A stretch of 10,164 bases of DNA from Alphaproteobacteria bacterium (lineage in GTDB: Bacteria > Pseudomonadota > Alphaproteobacteria > Rhizobiales > Rhizobiaceae). The stretch lies in contig JAFKFE010000527.1 of NCBI GenBank assembly GCA_017308345.1, positions 1 to 10,164 of the forward strand, in the 5' to 3' direction. Below are positions 7,187 to 10,164 of this stretch, in pieces. The stretch's first letter is position 1. Each line of letters starts with the position of its first letter. The notes beneath the pieces were generated by a model. That model did not search any database. It worked only from the letters and a program-made list of their open reading frames with translations, and was not told the DNA's origin. A program made the position numbers and the translations under genes.

Positions 7187-7210
7187 CCGGATCCCTGTCA
7201 GGGGTTCCGG
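7187..7210 (+). terminator. hairpin after the importer operon (probable terminator)
   Basis: CCGGATCCCT (7187-7196) pairs with AGGGGTTCCGG (7200-7210) around a GTC loop. This gives ten pairs, including one T-G wobble and one bulged T. It begins 3 bases after the ATPase stop codon. No T-run follows, so it may be a Rho-assisted terminator or a 3'-end-stabilising structure rather than a classical intrinsic terminator. A second small hairpin, CGCTC-AATG-GAGCG (7230-7243), with a pyrimidine-rich stretch after it, could contribute. Confidence 0.55.
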
Positions 7211-7343
7211 CCACGCAGCCACTGCAATGCGCTCAATGGAGCGTCACATCCTCTTCTTCGCGCTCTTTCTCCACGGCACCTCCAGGCCGAACAAACTTGC
7301 CTGAGCGAACGCCAAGATTGGCACGATATTCTACCCTCCGCGG
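7211..7343. other. intergenic spacer without a recognisable gene
   Basis: This stretch lies between the importer operon and the promoter of the next operon. Apart from the small hairpin at 7230-7243, I see no credible coding region, RNA gene or repeat on either strand. It is less GC-rich than the surrounding genes. Confidence 0.5.
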
Positions 7344-7374
7344 TTGACCGTGAACGTGTCCCTCAACCTATAAT
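7344..7374 (+). promoter_or_regulatory. candidate sigma70-type promoter of the redox operon
   Basis: TTGACC (7344-7349) and a perfect TATAAT (7369-7374) lie upstream of the thioredoxin-fold gene. The spacer is 19 bases, two longer than ideal. Transcription would start near 7381, giving a leader of about 55 bases that contains a small hairpin, CCAGC-GCTT-GCTGG (7399-7412). The -35 overlaps a short inverted repeat, CGGT-TG-ACCG (7341-7350), that could be a regulator site. The AT-rich stretch 7360-7398 stands out against its GC-rich surroundings, which favours a promoter. Confidence 0.5.
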
Positions 7375-7434
7375 TCCACTAAATTCATAGAATAACTTCC
7401 AGCGCTTGCTGGCGCGTAAGGCGAAGAAAGGTGA

Positions 7435-8037
7435 ATGCCGATGCCGAAAACCGAAGCCAATGCCATTCAGCTCGGAACGAAGGCTGCCGATTTCCTTTTG
7501 CCCGATGCCGAGGGCGTGCTGCACCGGCTCGACGATTTCGACGCCAGCCCTGCCTTACTCGTCGCCTTCATTTCCAACCGCTGCCCGTTCGTGCTGCTTA
7601 TCCGCGAGCAGCTTGCCGCCTTTGCCAGGGATTATGCCGGCAAGGGACTGCGGGTAGTGGCTGTCAACGCCAACGACCATGTGGCGCATCCCGAGGAGAC
7701 GCTCGCGCGGATCGGCGAGGAGGCGCGGACATTCGGCTATTCCTTTCCCTACCTCAAGGACGCTTCGCAGCAGACGGCGAAGGCCTATGGCGCCGCCTGC
7801 ACTCCAGACTTCTTTCTGTTCGACGCCGACCGGCGGCTCGCCTATCACGGTCAGTTCGACGATGCGCGGCCCGGCAACGGCAAGTCGGTGACGGGAACTG
7901 ATCTGCGCGCCGCGGCCGATACGGTGCTCGAGGGCGGCAGACCCAGCGCAAGCCAGGTGCCTTCGATCGGCTGCAACATCAAATGGAGCGCCGGCAATGA
8001 GCCGGCGTGGTTCGCGAAAGCGGCGCGCGCCGCCTAG
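7435..8037 (+). CDS. thioredoxin-fold / peroxiredoxin-like (PRX_like1 type) protein with SxxC instead of CxxC
   Basis: This is a protein of 200 residues, or 198 if it starts at the second ATG (7441). The second start fits the AAAGG at 7427-7431 better, with a 9-base spacer. The fold is recognised from an AhpC/TSA-like core: GTKAADFLLPDAEGVLHRLDDF (14-35), the active-site strand LLVAFISNRCPFV (41-53), the cis-proline segment ACTPDFFLFD (121-130), and the C-terminal GCNIKW (179-184) typical of this redoxin subgroup. Related proteins usually carry CNHCP at the active site. Here the first cysteine is serine (S47-N48-R49-C50), leaving Cys50, Cys122 and Cys180. There is no signal peptide, so it is cytoplasmic. 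It begins the second operon, and its stop is 40 bases before the likely start of the flavoprotein. A role in thiol redox linked to that enzyme is possible but unproven. Confidence 0.8.
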   Translation: MPMPKTEANAIQLGTKAADFLLPDAEGVLHRLDDFDASPALLVAFISNRCPFVLLIREQLAAFARDYAGKGLRVVAVNANDHVAHPEETLARIGEEARTFGYSFPYLKDASQQTAKAYGAACTPDFFLFDADRRLAYHGQFDDARPGNGKSVTGTDLRAAADTVLEGGRPSASQVPSIGCNIKWSAGNEPAWFAKAARAA

Positions 8038-8077
8038 CGCGCCTCGCCGCATGTCTCGAACAGATCGCCGGGTACAA

Positions 8078-9703
8078 ATGCCGAAGCCGCAACGACACAA
8101 TAGCGAAAGCCTGCGGATCCATGCCGATGTGCTGGTGCTCGGCGGGGGCCCATCGGCGGCCTGGGCGGCCGTCGCGGCGGCCGAGAGCGGCGCGAAGGTT
8201 GTGCTGGCCGACAAGGGCTATCTTGGCACCAGCGGCGCCACCGCGCCGTCCAACACCGGAACGTGGTGCGTGCCACCGGGCGACAACAGGCACGCCGTTG
8301 TCGACAGGCGCTGGCAACGCACCGGCGAACTCGCCGATCAGCGCTGGATGCTGCGCTGCGTGGACACGGCCTACCAGAACCTGCTCAGGCTTTCGGAGTG
8401 GGGATATCCGTTCCCAAGCGAGGATGACGGACGGCTCTACATCGCCAATCTGCGCGGGCCGGACTACATGCGCTTCATGCGCCGGCGCGTGCTGATGGCC
8501 GGCGTCACCGTGCTCGACCATCATCCGGCGCTGGAACTGCTTTCGGATGGCGATGCCGTCGTCGGCGCCGCCGGTGTCGCCAGGCAGGTCGGTCATGACT
8601 GGCGTGTCGACGCCGGCGCCGTGGTGCTGGCGACAGGCGGCTGTGCCTTTCGCGAGCGTATCCTCGGCGGGACAGGCTTGACCGGAGACGGCTATCTGAT
8701 GGCGGCGGAAGCCGGCGCCAGCCTGTCCGGCATGGAGTTCACCGGCAAATATACGTTGGCGCCTTACGGCTCTTCGCTGAACAAGGGGTTGCCGTTCCGG
8801 TGGGCGTCCTTCCATCGCGAGGATGGCTCGCCGATCCTGGGACCGACCGGCGAGCCTTTGCGCAACGGGATCGGCGACCGCGAGGAGGAACTGGCCCGCG
8901 CGCTGATCGACGGCCCGGTCTATGCACGCCTGGACCAGGCCGAGCCGGCACTGCAGGGCTGGCTTCGCCAGGGCCAGCCGAACTGCTTCGTGACTTACGA
9001 TCGCGCCGGCATTGATCCTTTCAGCGAGCTGTTTCGCATCACCTTGCGCGCCGAAGGCACGGTGCGCGGCACCGGAGGCATCGACATCGTCTCCGATGAT
9101 TGCGCCACGGGGGTGCCCGGCCTTTATGTCGCCGGCGACGCCGCCAGCCGGGAGATGATGACCGGCGCTGTCTCGGGCGGCGGTGCCGTCAATTCATCCT
9201 GGGCGCTGGCCAGCGGCTGGTGGGCAGGCAAGGGCGCGTCGACCCATGCCAGGCGCTGGACCGGCAAGGCCTTCCGCCGGGAGGCGCGGCCCCTGGGCCA
9301 GGCCGGACTGCGTCCGTCGGCGTTTGCGCGCGCAGACATCGCGGCGGCCGAGGTGATCGAAGCGGTGCGCGGCGAGGTAACCCCACTGGACGGGAATTTC
9401 TTCCGCACCGGCGAGCGTCTCGAAAAGAGCGCCGAGCGGCTGGAAAGCGTCTGGCGCGATGTGCGTGGCCATCTGCAGGGCGAGGGGGCGGACCGTCTCC
9501 GTAGCCGGGAGGCGGCGTCGATTGCCGCCTCAGGGCGCTGGTCGGTTGCGGCGGCATTGCACCGCGCCGAAAGCCGCGGCATGCACCGCCGCACCGATTT
9601 GCCAGGCAGGAACACGGCCCTCGCGCACCGGCTGGTCATTACCGGCGTCGACGATTTCCGCATCGCGGGCGCTCCCGGGCGGCTGGCGGAGCTGGCGTCA
9701 TGA
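8078..9703 (+). CDS. FAD-dependent oxidoreductase, succinate dehydrogenase/AprA flavoprotein superfamily
   Basis: This is a flavoprotein of 541 residues from ATG 8078; ATG 8051 would add nine residues, and neither start has a strong ribosome site. The frame is also open into the end of the previous gene. The dinucleotide-binding motif VLVLGGGPSAAWAA is at 18-31, with alanine at the third glycine position. A capping segment follows, then VLATGGCAF (183-191) and TGDGYLMAAEAGA (202-214). The second FAD-binding part is GGIDIVSDDCATGVPGLYVAGDAA (333-356). A C-terminal helical domain includes ESRGMHRRTDLPGR, as in succinate dehydrogenase and AprA. The dicarboxylate-site His-Pro-Thr of succinate dehydrogenase/fumarate reductase is replaced around MEFTGKYTLAP (219-229), and no FAD-linking histidine is evident. 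It overlaps the ferredoxin gene by 4 bases, a pairing like AprA-AprB of adenylylsulfate reductase. The substrate is unknown; an electron-transfer reaction on a small imported compound is inferred. Confidence 0.82.
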   Translation: MPKPQRHNSESLRIHADVLVLGGGPSAAWAAVAAAESGAKVVLADKGYLGTSGATAPSNTGTWCVPPGDNRHAVVDRRWQRTGELADQRWMLRCVDTAYQNLLRLSEWGYPFPSEDDGRLYIANLRGPDYMRFMRRRVLMAGVTVLDHHPALELLSDGDAVVGAAGVARQVGHDWRVDAGAVVLATGGCAFRERILGGTGLTGDGYLMAAEAGASLSGMEFTGKYTLAPYGSSLNKGLPFRWASFHREDGSPILGPTGEPLRNGIGDREEELARALIDGPVYARLDQAEPALQGWLRQGQPNCFVTYDRAGIDPFSELFRITLRAEGTVRGTGGIDIVSDDCATGVPGLYVAGDAASREMMTGAVSGGGAVNSSWALASGWWAGKGASTHARRWTGKAFRREARPLGQAGLRPSAFARADIAAAEVIEAVRGEVTPLDGNFFRTGERLEKSAERLESVWRDVRGHLQGEGADRLRSREAASIAASGRWSVAAALHRAESRGMHRRTDLPGRNTALAHRLVITGVDDFRIAGAPGRLAELAS

Positions 9704-10026
9704 TCGAGATCGTCTCGGCAACGCGCTGCGTCGAATGCGACATCTGCGTCAAGGTGTGCCCGACAAATGTGTTCGATGCGACGGAAAATGGTGCGCCCGT
9801 CATAGCCCGCCAGGAAGACTGCCAGACCTGCTTTCTGTGCGAAATCTACTGCCCGACGGATGCGCTTTACGTGGCCGAGTTCGCCGAAGGGCCGACCGGC
9901 ATCACCGAAGCGCAGGCCGAGGCGCGCCAGCTGTTCGGTTCATACGCCCGCGCGCTCGGCTGGAAGCGCGGCAAGGCCGGCGGCTCGGAATTCGACCCGA
10001 CGCACCGCATCCGCGTGGCGCAGTGA
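9700..10026 (+). CDS. 2x[4Fe-4S] ferredoxin subunit, AprB-like
   Basis: This is a 108-residue protein with two classical cluster motifs. The first is CxxCxxCxxxCP at Cys10, 13, 16 and 20, and the second is the same pattern at Cys41, 44, 47 and 51. The N-terminal half is therefore a bacterial-type two-cluster ferredoxin. The second half (about 60-108) is a short acidic-to-basic tail without cysteines and is shorter than the tail I recall for the beta subunit of dissimilatory adenylylsulfate reductase. The ATG overlaps the TGA of the flavoprotein gene (ATGA at 9700-9703), which points to translational coupling and a 1:1 complex. It probably passes electrons to or from the FAD of its partner. 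A general ferredoxin is an alternative, but the coupling favours a dedicated subunit. Confidence 0.9.
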   Translation: MIEIVSATRCVECDICVKVCPTNVFDATENGAPVIARQEDCQTCFLCEIYCPTDALYVAEFAEGPTGITEAQAEARQLFGSYARALGWKRGKAGGSEFDPTHRIRVAQ

Positions 10027-10043
10027 ACCGATCGGAGACAGGC

Positions 10044-10164
10044 ATGGACCGCATCGTTGTCAGCGACATAAGCAAGACCTTCCAGCTGAAGCCGGGTCAG
10101 TTCGTCACCGTCGACGGTGAGGCGACCGATCGGGTGACGGTGCTCGACGGTGTCGACCTTTCCA
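10044..10164 (+). CDS. ABC transporter ATP-binding protein, N-terminal fragment (3' truncated)
   Basis: Only the first 40 codons are inside the window. ATG 10044 has GGAG (10034-10037) 6 bases upstream and follows the ferredoxin stop by 17 bases. The protein begins MDRIVVSDISKTFQL and continues through a short insert to RVTVLDGVDLS. This is the usual N-terminal strand pair (xxxxVSKxF ... VLDGVxLxV) of an ABC ATPase, before its Walker A motif. The pattern suggests the nitrate/sulfonate/taurine (NitT/TauT) importer group, but the diagnostic motifs lie beyond the right edge. The gene is probably in the same operon as the redoxin, flavoprotein and ferredoxin genes. Confidence 0.7.
   Translation, partial: MDRIVVSDISKTFQLKPGQFVTVDGEATDRVTVLDGVDLS

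Noticed and set aside
7989..8007. Seven-pair hairpin CGCCGGC-AATGA-GCCGGCG as an attenuator
   Set aside because: It lies inside the redoxin coding sequence 30 bases before its stop, has no T-run, and short GC inverted repeats are frequent in such DNA.
7997..8077. Flavoprotein start overlapping the redoxin gene
   Set aside because: The added residues are Arg-rich and unlike the family, and ATG 8078 sits 15 residues before the FAD-binding strand. ATG 8051 cannot be fully excluded.
7555..8214. 219-codon open frame on the minus strand
   Set aside because: It is antisense to the redoxin and flavoprotein genes and has no domain or plausible start context.
8078..10026. Genuine dissimilatory adenylylsulfate reductase AprAB
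   Set aside because: The ferredoxin is shorter than I recall for AprB, no other sulfate-reduction genes are present, and the active-site residues of AprA could not be confirmed; only a superfamily-level call is supported.
1..10164. Phage, transposon, CRISPR, tRNA or toxin-antitoxin content
   Set aside because: No transposase or integrase motifs, terminal inverted repeats, spaced direct repeats, tRNA-like folds or small paired toxin genes were found on either strand.

Overview
The window looks like chromosomal or symbiotic-plasmid DNA of a GC-rich alphaproteobacterium, most likely a rhizobial relative of Mesorhizobium. This rests on codon choice, on the GC-rich coding sequence with a short AT-richer intergenic gap, and on the gene mix: a heme-binding protein, GntR/UTRA control, and several ABC importers. 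All supported genes are on the + strand. I see no mobile element, CRISPR array, rRNA or tRNA.

Layout. (1) 1-468: the 3' part of a heme ABC transporter periplasmic binding protein (HmuT type), cut by the left edge. (2) 469-569: a short regulatory region with repeated GTTCAA/TTGAAC half-sites and promoter-like hexamers. (3) 570-7184: a tight seven-gene operon. It encodes a GntR/UTRA regulator, an ADP-ribosylglycohydrolase-family hydrolase, a PfkB-family kinase, and a complete polyamine-type ABC importer (binding protein, two permeases, ATPase). Four junctions are stop/start contacts or near-contacts, and a hairpin follows the last gene. (4) 7185-7434: a 250-base gap with hairpins and a TTGACC/TATAAT promoter candidate. 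(5) 7435-10164: a second operon. It encodes a thioredoxin-fold protein, an FAD oxidoreductase of the succinate dehydrogenase/AprA superfamily, a 2x[4Fe-4S] ferredoxin (AprB-like), and the first 40 codons of another ABC ATPase, cut by the right edge.

How the genes may work together. The first operon has the same enzyme set as Escherichia coli yegU-yegV-yegW (ADP-ribosylglycohydrolase, PfkB kinase, GntR regulator), but a binding-protein-dependent ABC importer takes the place of the MFS transporter YegT. The simplest reading is uptake of a small, probably cationic N-glycoside or nucleoside, cleavage of its N-glycosidic bond, phosphorylation of a sugar or nucleoside, and induction through the UTRA ligand domain. 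The substrate is not known from the sequence. The second operon pairs a flavoprotein and a ferredoxin in the manner of AprA/AprB with what appears to be a NitT/TauT-type importer. This suggests redox metabolism of an imported, perhaps sulfur-containing, small molecule; that is inference only.
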